Positions 25,831 to 33,304 of a DNA stretch of 64,000 nt are shown piece after piece (position 1 is the stretch's first letter; every line of letters begins with the position of its first letter). The DNA is from Acidobacteriota bacterium (GTDB taxonomy: Bacteria > Acidobacteriota > Thermoanaerobaculia > Gp7-AA8), in NCBI GenBank assembly GCA_019244185.1, contig JAFATB010000023.1, forward strand, positions 124,001 to 188,000, read 5' to 3'. Under the pieces are notes generated by a model. That model saw only the letters and a list, made by a program, of their open reading frames with translations. It ran no database searches and had not been told where the DNA came from. The translations under genes were made by a program, and so were the position numbers.

Positions 25831-26252
25831 AGGAGAGCGCGGAAAAAGTTAAAGACTCGCGGTCTCTGATTCCGCGAGTCCATTCCTCGGTCCGTTAACA
25901 GCGATCAGAGCGCATTCGAACCGAAACCATTCCGAAACGCCTCTGCCTCTCGGAACGAAACGCAAACCGTTGACAGCTGCAGAGGAGCATCCGGTTCGCT
26001 CGCCTCGGCATCCAGCAACCCCGAAGCGCCCCTCAGCCCGTTGACATCGTGCATGGCGCGTTCGAACTGAGGTGAGCATCAATCTGAGTTCGCGGGTTGC
26101 GATCGTCAAGTGGGTCGACAAAATTTTTTTTGCGACGGTTTGGTTGACGACTTGGCTCGGTCGTGACGCCGCTCGGAAATTCGAGTAGGATACGCGTCCC
26201 AACCGTTCTCGCGGCCGAGAACCAATCACTGAAAGGTACGCAGGAAATCCCC
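25831..26252 (+). other. Intergenic region with promoter and leader of the S1-protein gene
   Basis: I see no gene in these 422 bp. It is clearly less GC-rich than the flanks. TAGGAT at 26186-26191, 17 nt after GTGACG, is the best promoter and gives a leader of about 55 nt. TTGACA occurs at 25970-25975 and 26041-26046 without a partner -10 box. An imperfect inverted repeat (CGTCAA 26104-26109 and GTCG 26114-26117 against CGAC 26133-26136 and TTGACG 26144-26149) surrounds an A4T8 tract, just upstream of the promoter. Confidence 0.5.
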
Positions 26253-27668
26253 ATGAGTCAGTCGAGAGAGAACGCCGAGGCTACGTCTTTTGCCGAGGCG
26301 ATGGAGAATTTGGACCTCAAAACTCCCCAGCAGGGCGAGCTGCTTCGCGGGACGATCGTCTCGATTTCGGGAGAGGATGCCTACATCTCTTACGGTGGCC
26401 CCTCGGAAGCGGTGATGGACACCGCGGAGCTCGAGGGCCTCGACGTCGGTGACTCCATCGAGGCGACGGTCGTCAAGACGTCCCCCGAAATCCGCGTGTC
26501 GCGGAAGCTGATCAAAGGCAAGGCGTCGCTCGAGCAGTTGCGCGGCGCGTTTGAAAATCGCCTTCCGGTCGAAGGCCGCGTCACCGGCCGCAACAAGGGC
26601 GGCTTCGAAGTCAACATCAGCGGCCTGCGCGCCTTCTGCCCGCTCTCGCAGATCGCGCTCGGCAAGATCGAGAACCCCGACTCGTTCGTCAACCAGACGG
26701 TCGAGTTCCGCGTCACCGAGCTGAGCGAAGACGGCCGCCGCATCGTCGTCTCGCGCGCCGCGCTGCTCAAGGAAGCCGCCGCCGAACGCGCCGCCGAAAC
26801 GCGCGCGCGCATCGTCCCCGGCGCCGAGCTCACCGGCCGCGTGAAAACGCTCACGCCCTTCGGCGCCTTCGTCGACCTCGGCGGCGTCGACGGCCTCCTC
26901 CACGTCTCGGAGATGAGCCGCCGCCGCGTGACCGATCCCAAAGAAGTCGTCCAGATCGGCCAGGAAGTCCACGTCAAGGTCATCAAGATCGAGAACGACG
27001 GCAAGCGCATCTCGCTGTCGATGAAAGATCAGGAGCCCGATCCGTGGTACGACGTCGCCGAGCGCTACGCGCCGGGCACGCCGTTCTCGGGCCGCATCGT
27101 CCGCTCCACCGACTTCGGCTACTTCGTCGAAGTGGAGCCGGGTCTCGACGGACTCGTGCACGTCTCGCAGCTGCCGCACGGCATCAAGCCGGGCGATACG
27201 GAAGTCGCCATCGGCTCGAACGTCCAGGGCTGGGTCCGCGAAGTCGATCCGTCGAAGAAGCGCCTCTCGCTCTCGCTCCGCGCGGTCGCCACGAGCGATC
27301 CGTGGGAGTCGGCCTCGCAGCGCTACGGCATCGGCCGTGTCGTCGAAGGCACCGTGGATCATGGCGGCGCGCCCGGCATCTTCGTCGAGCTCGAGCCGGG
27401 TCTCACCGGTCTCATCCCGAACTCCGAGATCTCCGTCGCGCCCGGACAGGATCCGTCGCAGGCGCATCAGCCCGGCGAGAAGCTGATGGTGCGCATCATG
27501 AGCATCGACGCGCAGCGCAAGCGCATCTCGCTCAGCCACGAGGCCGCGAAGGCCGCCGCCGAGCGCGAGGAGTACACGAAGTTCATGGACGAGCGCGGCG
27601 ACGACAACGCCGGCGAGAGCGCGATGGCGCTCGCGTTCAAGCGCGCCATGGAAAAGAAGAACCGGTAG
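26253..27668 (+). CDS. rpsA: 30S ribosomal protein S1-like RNA-binding protein (five S1 domains)
   Basis: A 471-residue protein with five S1 OB-fold modules, starting near residues 30, 112, 198, 285 and 372. Modules three to five carry the classical motif (ELTGRVKTLTPFGAFVDLGG, VDGLLHVSEMS; DFGYFVEVEPGLDGLVHVSQL). S1 proteins help load structured or weakly led mRNAs on the ribosome. ATG 26253 is chosen for its AGGAA spacing and the conserved acidic N-terminus. E. coli S1 has six modules; shorter versions are usual in several phyla. It has its own promoter and a strong terminator at 27696-27721. Confidence 0.88.
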   Translation: MSQSRENAEATSFAEAMENLDLKTPQQGELLRGTIVSISGEDAYISYGGPSEAVMDTAELEGLDVGDSIEATVVKTSPEIRVSRKLIKGKASLEQLRGAFENRLPVEGRVTGRNKGGFEVNISGLRAFCPLSQIALGKIENPDSFVNQTVEFRVTELSEDGRRIVVSRAALLKEAAAERAAETRARIVPGAELTGRVKTLTPFGAFVDLGGVDGLLHVSEMSRRRVTDPKEVVQIGQEVHVKVIKIENDGKRISLSMKDQEPDPWYDVAERYAPGTPFSGRIVRSTDFGYFVEVEPGLDGLVHVSQLPHGIKPGDTEVAIGSNVQGWVREVDPSKKRLSLSLRAVATSDPWESASQRYGIGRVVEGTVDHGGAPGIFVELEPGLTGLIPNSEISVAPGQDPSQAHQPGEKLMVRIMSIDAQRKRISLSHEAAKAAAEREEYTKFMDERGDDNAGESAMALAFKRAMEKKNR

Positions 27669-27695
27669 TCCACACGTTGACCGAATCCGAAGCAG

Positions 27696-27721
27696 GCCGC
27701 CCCGAAACGGGCGGCCTTTTT
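27696..27721 (+). terminator. Rho-independent terminator of the S1-protein gene
   Basis: Perfect 8-bp stem GGCCGCCC/GGGCGGCC (27696-27703 and 27710-27717), loop CGAAAC, followed by TTTT. It lies 27 nt after the S1-protein stop codon and just ahead of the epimerase gene, which has its own Shine-Dalgarno sequence. Confidence 0.9.
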
Positions 27722-27739
27722 GTATTGCGAGGAGACCTC

Positions 27740-28591
27740 ATGCACATCTTCATCACGGGAGCCACGGGTTACATCGGCGGCGCGGTCGCGAAAGCGCTCC
27801 GCGGCGCGGGACACGACGTCGCGGCGCTGGTCCGCCCCGACGCGGAAACGCGCGCCCTCCGCGACCTCGGCGTCGTGCTCGTCACGGGCGATCTCGAGTC
27901 GCTGCCGTCGCTCGCCGACACGCTCGGCAGCTACGACGCAATCGTCCACGCGGCGTTCTCGAACCGCCAGGGACCCGACACCGACCGCATCGCCGTCGAC
28001 GTCTTCACCGCCGCCGGCAAGCCGCTCGTCTACACCTCCGGCGTCTGGGTTCTCGGCAACACGACCTCGGCCAACGAGTCGACGCCGGCGCAGCCGCTCG
28101 CGCTCGTCGCGTGGCGCGTCGGACACGAAGAGCGCGTGCTCGCCGCCGGCGGCACGGTGCTGCGTCCCGGCTGCGTCTACGGCGGCAAACAGTCGCTCCT
28201 CGCCGACTGGTTCGCGGCCGCGGAGCAGAACCGCGCGCTGCAGCTCGTCGGCGACGGCACCAACCGCTGGGCGCTCGTCGACGTCGACGATCTCGCCGAT
28301 CTCTACGTGCGCGCCGTCGAGCAGCGCACGGGCGGCGTGCTGCACGGCATCGACGACTCGCACGAGCCGCTCGAAGCGTGCGCCCGCGCCGTCGCGCCGA
28401 ACGGCACGATCGAGAAGACGCCGCTCGCCGCCGCGCGCGAGAAGTTCGGCCCGTTCGCCGACGCGCTGGCCGTCGATCAGGTGATCTCCAGCAAGGAGAC
28501 GCGCGCGAAGACCGGCTGGTCGCCGCGGCGCACGTTCGTGCAGTCGATCGACGAGCAGTGGCGGGAGTGGCGCGAGTCACAGCGCGCGTGA
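27740..28591 (+). CDS. NAD(P)-dependent epimerase/dehydratase (extended SDR family)
   Basis: A 283-residue protein. ATG 27740 has GAGGAGA 5 nt upstream. The Rossmann nucleotide-binding motif TGATGYIGG is at residues 7-15, followed by a VTGDLE acidic strand end and YTSGVWVLG. The usual YxxxK catalytic pair is not clear at that point, so catalytic activity of the epimerase type is uncertain; it may be an atypical SDR binding NADP. The substrate is unknown. No promoter is obvious after the S1 terminator, whose downstream flank is only 18 bp. Confidence 0.85.
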   Translation: MHIFITGATGYIGGAVAKALRGAGHDVAALVRPDAETRALRDLGVVLVTGDLESLPSLADTLGSYDAIVHAAFSNRQGPDTDRIAVDVFTAAGKPLVYTSGVWVLGNTTSANESTPAQPLALVAWRVGHEERVLAAGGTVLRPGCVYGGKQSLLADWFAAAEQNRALQLVGDGTNRWALVDVDDLADLYVRAVEQRTGGVLHGIDDSHEPLEACARAVAPNGTIEKTPLAAAREKFGPFADALAVDQVISSKETRAKTGWSPRRTFVQSIDEQWREWRESQRA

Positions 28592-28625
28592 TCAACGATT
28601 CCGCGCGCGCCGCGTATAACGCTGC

Positions 28626-30086
28626 GTGAACCTGCGAACGCTCGCGTCTCTCCTGCTTTTCGTGGCGTGCGGTTGCGTCTCCTCGGCGCATCGCGCGGAT
28701 CGACTGGATCGTGCGGATCGAGTGTTGCGTACGCTGCCGCCCGCGGTCGTCGTCGCCGGACGTCCCGTGCCGCATGCGACGCTTGCCGATCGCATGGCGG
28801 GCGCGCACATCCCCGGCGTCAGCATCGCCGTCGTCGAGAACGGACGGATCGCGTGGGCGCGCGGCTTCGGCGTGCAGGAAGCCGGCGGCCGCGACGCCGT
28901 CACGGCGCACACGCTCTTTCAGGCCGCGTCGATCAGCAAGGTCATCGCGGCGACGATGACGCTGCGGCTCGTCGACGCGCAGAAGCTCGATCTCGACGCG
29001 GACGTGAACCGCGCGCTGCGCTCGTGGCAGGTGCCGGAGAATGCCTTCACCGCGACACAGAAGGTGACGCTGCGCCGCATTCTCAGCCACACCGCCGGCC
29101 TCACCGTGCATGGCTTCCCCGGCTACCGCCCCGACGGCGCGCTGCCTTCCGTGCTCGACGTGCTCGACGGACGCGCGCCGGCGACGAACGCGCCGGTGCG
29201 CGTAGACACCGTTCCCGGCTCGACGACGCGCTACTCCGGTGGCGGCATCGTCATCGAACAGCTCCTGCTCACGGACGTCACCGGCCGCGCGTTCCCGCAG
29301 CTCGCGCGCGAGCTCGTGCTCGATCCGCTGCAGATGCGCGACAGCACGTTCGAGCAACCGCTGCCGCCGCCGCTCGCGGCGCGCGCCGCACGCGGTCACG
29401 ATGAGGACGGCGGCGTGATCCCCGGCGGCTGGGCGATCGGTCCGGAGATGGCGGCGGGCTGGCTGTGGACGACGGCGGCGGATCTGATGAAGTGGGCGAT
29501 CGCGATCGATGCGTCGCGCGCGGGAACGTCCGGCGCGCCGCTCTCGCGCGGACTCGCGTCGCAGATGCTAACGCCGCAGAAAGATGTCTACGGCCTCGGG
29601 CCGGTGCTCGAGGGCAGCGGCCGCGCGTTCCGCTTCAGCCACGGCGGAAACAATCCCGGTTACACGACGCAGTTCATCTACTTCCCGGAGACGCATCAGG
29701 GCGCGGCGATCCTCGTGAACCGCGTCGGCGCGGATCAGCTGATCGACGAGCTCACGCGCGCGATCGCCGAGGAGTACGACTGGCCGGCGCTGAAACCGCT
29801 GCGCGTCACGCCCGCGACGCTCGCCGACGCGGCGATTGCGAACCTCACCGGTGCGTACGCGCTGCAGTTCCCCGGTTCCGATCCGCCGTCGCCCGCGACG
29901 ATCGCGTGGAAGAACGGACGGCTCGCGCTCGATGCGCCGCCGATCATCACGGACGACGAACTGATCCCGATTTCGGCGACGGAGCTCGTCAGTCCGGCGT
30001 GGGGCTATCGCATCCGCGTCGCGGGACGCGGCTTCACGCTGACGTACAACGGAACCGACATGACCGCGACGCGCGTCGAGCGCTGA
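28626..30086 (+). CDS. Serine beta-lactamase-like hydrolase, lipoprotein/secreted
   Basis: A 486-residue protein starting with GTG at 28626. TATAAC (28615-28620) is 5 nt upstream and there is no Shine-Dalgarno, so leaderless expression is likely. The N-terminus has a lipoprotein-type signal (LASLLLFVACGC). The class C-like fold has SISK (catalytic Ser and Lys, about residue 100), a YSGGG segment at the YxN position, and HGG (about 340) at the KTG position. The C-terminal about 90 residues form a beta-rich extension. Members cleave esters, D-amino peptides or beta-lactams; the substrate cannot be deduced. Confidence 0.87.
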   Translation: MNLRTLASLLLFVACGCVSSAHRADRLDRADRVLRTLPPAVVVAGRPVPHATLADRMAGAHIPGVSIAVVENGRIAWARGFGVQEAGGRDAVTAHTLFQAASISKVIAATMTLRLVDAQKLDLDADVNRALRSWQVPENAFTATQKVTLRRILSHTAGLTVHGFPGYRPDGALPSVLDVLDGRAPATNAPVRVDTVPGSTTRYSGGGIVIEQLLLTDVTGRAFPQLARELVLDPLQMRDSTFEQPLPPPLAARAARGHDEDGGVIPGGWAIGPEMAAGWLWTTAADLMKWAIAIDASRAGTSGAPLSRGLASQMLTPQKDVYGLGPVLEGSGRAFRFSHGGNNPGYTTQFIYFPETHQGAAILVNRVGADQLIDELTRAIAEEYDWPALKPLRVTPATLADAAIANLTGAYALQFPGSDPPSPATIAWKNGRLALDAPPIITDDELIPISATELVSPAWGYRIRVAGRGFTLTYNGTDMTATRVER

Positions 30087-30093
30087 GCGGCGA

Positions 30094-30882
30094 CTACGCG
30101 CGTGCGAATGCGAGCAGCAGCTCGTTCACGCGTTCCGCCGCGTCGTGCTGCACGAAGTGGCCGATGCCGTCGATGCGCTCGAGGGTGAGGTTCTCCACGA
30201 ACGCGCGGCTGCCTTCGAACGTCTCGGGCAGGAACACCGGCTCGCGCGTGCTCCAGATGAGCAGCGTCGGGACGCGGATCGGCTGCATCGACTTGCCGAT
30301 CGCGCCGCGCGACTTCCGCATCGCGCGGTAGTAGTTGAGCATCGGCGTCAAATGCCACGCCGCGATGCGCGCCTCGATTTCCTCGGGCGTGAAGCGCGCG
30401 GCGCGGCGCAGGAATGCGCGGCCGATGAGACGTAGCGTCAGCTCGGGGAGCAGCGGCAGCTGAAAGAACAGTTGATAGAGCAGGCGCACCTTCTGGCGGA
30501 AGCTCTTCTTCATCACGCGCCGCAGCGACGCGGGATGGGGGATGTTGAGGATGACCAGCTTGCGCACGAGCTCGGGGCGCATCATGGTGAGAACCCACGC
30601 CGTGACGGCGCCCCAGTCGTGGCCGACGAGGATGCACGGTGCGCCGAGGGATTCGATCAGCGCGGCGACGTCGCCGGCGATTTCCTGCAGGGTGTACGCC
30701 TCGACACCTTTCGGTGTGGGCGAGTCTCCATATCCGCGGAGGTCGGGAGCGACGGCGCGAAATCCAGCGCGCGCGAGCGCCGCGAGTTGCGGGCGCCACG
30801 TGATCCGCGATTCGGGGAAGCCGTGAAGGAGGACGACGAGCGGGCCGTCGCCCTCCGAGTCATACGAGAGGTGTTCGATCAA
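30094..30882 (-). CDS. Alpha/beta hydrolase (epoxide hydrolase-like)
   Basis: A 262-residue protein with the oxyanion motif LLHGFPES (HGxP, about 19-26), nucleophile elbow VGHDWGA (Asp in the GHDWG motif typical of epoxide hydrolases and haloalkane dehalogenases, about residue 95), and a catalytic His in GIGHFVQHD (about 244). The Asp nucleophile rules out an ordinary serine esterase. A cap domain with the usual substrate-orienting tyrosines is present (NYYRAM). Its ATG overlaps the stop of the upstream Gly/Ser-rich protein gene (ATGA), making it the third gene of that operon. Confidence 0.88.
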   Translation of the reverse strand: MIEHLSYDSEGDGPLVVLLHGFPESRITWRPQLAALARAGFRAVAPDLRGYGDSPTPKGVEAYTLQEIAGDVAALIESLGAPCILVGHDWGAVTAWVLTMMRPELVRKLVILNIPHPASLRRVMKKSFRQKVRLLYQLFFQLPLLPELTLRLIGRAFLRRAARFTPEEIEARIAAWHLTPMLNYYRAMRKSRGAIGKSMQPIRVPTLLIWSTREPVFLPETFEGSRAFVENLTLERIDGIGHFVQHDAAERVNELLLAFARA

Positions 30883-31535
30883 TCTTTGTCGCGATTGACC
30901 GCAGCGTAGATGAGTCCCGCGCCGAGCGCCAGTGCGGCGACGCCGGCCGCGACTTTTCCGGGGTTGTCCTTCGCGTAGCTGGTCGCGCGCGTGGAGCCGT
31001 CCTTCAGATAGTCGCGGGCGGTGTTGAGGTACTCATCGATGTCGACGTTCTGGAACTGACCTTTGAGGTTCCCGATCATATCCTCGGTGATACCGAGGCG
31101 GCCGAGGAACTGCTCGAGTCCGCCGCTGCCCTTCAGCGCCTGGCCGCAGTGCGGGCAGAGGCCGCTGTCGGTGTTGTTCTGCGTGCCGAGCGCGCCGCCG
31201 GACGAAACGCCGGTGCCGGTCGACGAGCCGCCGCCGAGTCCGGAGGTGCCGGAGCTGGTGCCGAAGCCGCCCGAGGCGCCGCCGCTCGAGCTCGTGCCGA
31301 GACCCGCGCCGCTGCTGCTGCTGTTCGTGCCGAGGCCCGAGCTGCCGGAGCCGAAGCTGCTGCCGCCCGATGTCGAACCGCTGCTGCTGTTCGCGAGCGA
31401 GCCGCCGCCAGCGTTCGTGCCGCCGCCCATGCTGCCGCTCGTGCCGGTGGTGCCGAGGCCGCTCGTACCGCCCGGCTTCGACGCGCCCGTGTCCGATGCG
31501 CTGTTCCAGTTGTTGGTTGGATTGTCCTGAGCCAT
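30879..31535 (-). CDS. Gly/Ser-rich protein with CPHCG motif and C-terminal membrane segment
   Basis: A 218-residue protein. ATG 31535 has GGAGG 8 nt upstream. Residues about 18-128 are almost only Gly, Ser, Thr, Leu and Asn in irregular GTSG/SSGG repeats, probably disordered. Then come CPHCGQ, a helical segment (EQFLGRLGITEDMIGNLKGQF), and a CsbD/YqjD-like end (YLKDGSTRATSYAKDNPGKVAAGVAALALGAGLIYAAV) resembling stress-induced membrane-anchored proteins. The function is unknown; linkage with a hydrolase and a QQ-rich protein suggests a stress operon. The family is not recognised. Confidence 0.72.
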   Translation of the reverse strand: MAQDNPTNNWNSASDTGASKPGGTSGLGTTGTSGSMGGGTNAGGGSLANSSSGSTSGGSSFGSGSSGLGTNSSSSGAGLGTSSSGGASGGFGTSSGTSGLGGGSSTGTGVSSGGALGTQNNTDSGLCPHCGQALKGSGGLEQFLGRLGITEDMIGNLKGQFQNVDIDEYLNTARDYLKDGSTRATSYAKDNPGKVAAGVAALALGAGLIYAAVNRDKD

Positions 31536-31549
31536 GTTTCTGTCCTCCT

Positions 31550-31993
31550 TCAATCTCGCGACGTGCCGCGCGACTCTTCCGGTTCGTAGGTGCGCCCGTG
31601 CGTGCCGATGCGCGGGTCGCCCGATTTGTTCGTGAAACGGTCCTCGTCATTCCAGCGGTCGTCGGCGACGCCGCGGCTGAACTCCTGATCGCGTTGATGG
31701 TCCGCGCCATCGCTGCGGAAGCTGGCCTTCGAGCTCGTCAGCGGCGGAACATAGGCGCTGTCGAGCACGTCGATGGGAATGTCGGTCTGCGGTCTGCGCG
31801 TCGGGCGGGCCTGTTGCGCTAGCTGCGACGGCTGCGTCTGCTGCTGCGACGAGCGCGCCTGCTTTCCTGCTGACGGTGAGACCTCCGCGGCGTCCGCCTT
31901 CCCGTGACCGCGCGTGAAGAATCCGCGCACGGCTCCGGCGATGCGTCCGAATCGAGTCGTTTCTCCCGTTGTCGTTTGCTGCTTACGTGGCAT
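31550..31993 (-). CDS. Hypothetical low-complexity hydrophilic protein
   Basis: A 147-residue protein with no recognised family. ATG 31993 is preceded by AAGGAAG and starts with a basic stretch (PRKQQTTTGETTRFGRIAG); the middle is Gln/Ser-rich (SSQQQTQPSQLAQQ) and the end is strongly charged and disordered (DDRWNDEDRFTNK, RTYEPEESRGTSRD). No membrane segment or cysteine cluster is present. The stop is 14 nt from the Gly/Ser-rich gene, so it is the first gene of that operon. Its composition resembles desiccation or stress-associated proteins, but this is a weak analogy. Confidence 0.6.
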   Translation of the reverse strand: MPRKQQTTTGETTRFGRIAGAVRGFFTRGHGKADAAEVSPSAGKQARSSQQQTQPSQLAQQARPTRRPQTDIPIDVLDSAYVPPLTSSKASFRSDGADHQRDQEFSRGVADDRWNDEDRFTNKSGDPRIGTHGRTYEPEESRGTSRD

Positions 31994-32060
31994 GCGTTGC
32001 TTCCTTTCTGGTGCAACTTCGCACGCCTTCTCACATTGCAATTCAGGTGCTGGAAACGCC

Positions 32061-33284
32061 TCACTTCGCGTACGTCACGCGCCAGATTGCGCCCGCTCCG
32101 TCATCGCTCACGAGCAGCGATCCGTCGCGCAGCACGACGACGCCCGCCGGACGTCCCCAAACCGTCGCCGCCTCAGGATCGCCGCTCCAGCCGACCACGA
32201 AATCGTCGTAGCCGCCGGCCGGCTTGCCGTTGCGGAACGGAATGAAGATGACTTTGTAGCCGGTGCGCTGCGTGCGGTTCCACGAGCCGTGCAGCGCGAC
32301 GAAGAGTCCGCCGCGATACGACGCGGGGAACATCTTGCCTTCGTAGAAATTCATGAGGATCGGCGCGGAGTGCGCCTGGATCAGCAGCGACGGCACGATC
32401 GACTTCGCGACGAGCTCCGGATGTTCGCCGGTATGCCGCGGCTCGGGATGTTTGCCGATGTACGCGAACGGCCAGCCGTAGAACGCGCCGCTCTTCACTT
32501 CGGTGGCGTAATCGGGAACGAGATCGTCGCCGAGGCCGTCGCGCTCGTTGACGCACGTCCAGAGCGTCTGATCGGCGGGATTCCACGCGAGGCCGATCGG
32601 ATTGCGCAGTCCCGAGGCGAAGATCCGCTTGCCGCTGCCGTCGGGATTGAACTCGGTGATCGCCGCGCGCATCGGCTCGTCGGTCTCGTCGTTGACGTTG
32701 GAGTCGGAGCCGACGGCGACGTACATCTTCGAGCCGTCGCGATTGAAGATCACGTTGCGCGTGGAGTGTCCGCCTTCGGGCAGCGCGGCGAGACGCACGG
32801 GCGCGCCGCTCGCGGCGGTCTGGCCGGATTTGTACGCGTAGCGCACAATCGCGTTGCCGGTGCCGACGTAGAGCTGATCGCCGCGGAACGTGAGGCCGAA
32901 CGGCTCGTCGACGTCGCTCGCGAACGTGAAGTGCTGCTCCGGTTTGCCGTCGCCGTTCGCGTCGCGATAGATGAGGATCCGGCCGCCGGCGGTGTCGGTG
33001 ACGAAGACGTCGCCGTTCGGCGCGACCACCATGTTACGCGGATCGCCGAGATCCGTGGCCCACGTGTCGATGTGAAAGCCGGGCGGCAGCGCGAGCTTCG
33101 CGCCGGCGGGACGGGTGCGTACGACGCGCGGCGGATTGCCGGCGCTGTGCGTCGCGTACGGACGCGGCATCGACTCGGCGCGGATGTCGTAATGATGCAG
33201 CGCCGGCGGCGCCGCGGGCTGTGCATCGCCGCGCGCGCACGCGAGGACGACAGTGGTAGCGAGGATCATGCTCGCGCTCTTCAT
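32061..33284 (-). CDS. PQQ-dependent sugar dehydrogenase-like (sorbosone/glucose dehydrogenase family) secreted beta-propeller
   Basis: A 407-residue secreted protein with a signal peptide (MKSASMILATTVVLACA). Propeller blades carry the family wording LPPGFHIDTWATDLGDPRNMVVAPNGDVFVTD, FGLTFRGDQLYVG, FASGLRNPIGLAWNP and GRPAGVVVLRDGSLLVSDDGAGAIWRVTY, as in soluble PQQ sugar dehydrogenases. These oxidise aldose sugars in the periplasm with PQQ; no PQQ synthesis genes are in the window. Upstream, TACTAC (33296-33291) lies 6 nt before the ATG and overlaps the -10 box of the divergent gamma-glutamyltransferase gene. Confidence 0.85.
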   Translation of the reverse strand: MKSASMILATTVVLACARGDAQPAAPPALHHYDIRAESMPRPYATHSAGNPPRVVRTRPAGAKLALPPGFHIDTWATDLGDPRNMVVAPNGDVFVTDTAGGRILIYRDANGDGKPEQHFTFASDVDEPFGLTFRGDQLYVGTGNAIVRYAYKSGQTAASGAPVRLAALPEGGHSTRNVIFNRDGSKMYVAVGSDSNVNDETDEPMRAAITEFNPDGSGKRIFASGLRNPIGLAWNPADQTLWTCVNERDGLGDDLVPDYATEVKSGAFYGWPFAYIGKHPEPRHTGEHPELVAKSIVPSLLIQAHSAPILMNFYEGKMFPASYRGGLFVALHGSWNRTQRTGYKVIFIPFRNGKPAGGYDDFVVGWSGDPEAATVWGRPAGVVVLRDGSLLVSDDGAGAIWRVTYAK

Positions 33285-33290
33285 GATTGA

Positions 33291-33297
33291 GTAGTAT
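33291..33297. promoter_or_regulatory. Overlapping divergent -10 boxes (PQQ dehydrogenase / gamma-glutamyltransferase)
   Basis: Only 20 bp separate the two ATGs (33284 minus, 33305 plus). The plus strand reads TAGTAT (33292-33297), 7 nt from its ATG; the minus strand reads TACTAC over 33296-33291, 6 nt from its ATG. The two hexamers overlap by five bases, so one AT-rich patch probably opens for both directions, making two leaderless transcripts. Confidence 0.6.
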
Positions 33298-33304
33298 GCA
33301 AATC

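Noticed and set aside
28120-29399. Minus-strand open frames opposite the epimerase and serine hydrolase (28005-29399)
   Set aside because: Arg-rich antisense frames without motifs; the plus strand has recognisable enzymes.
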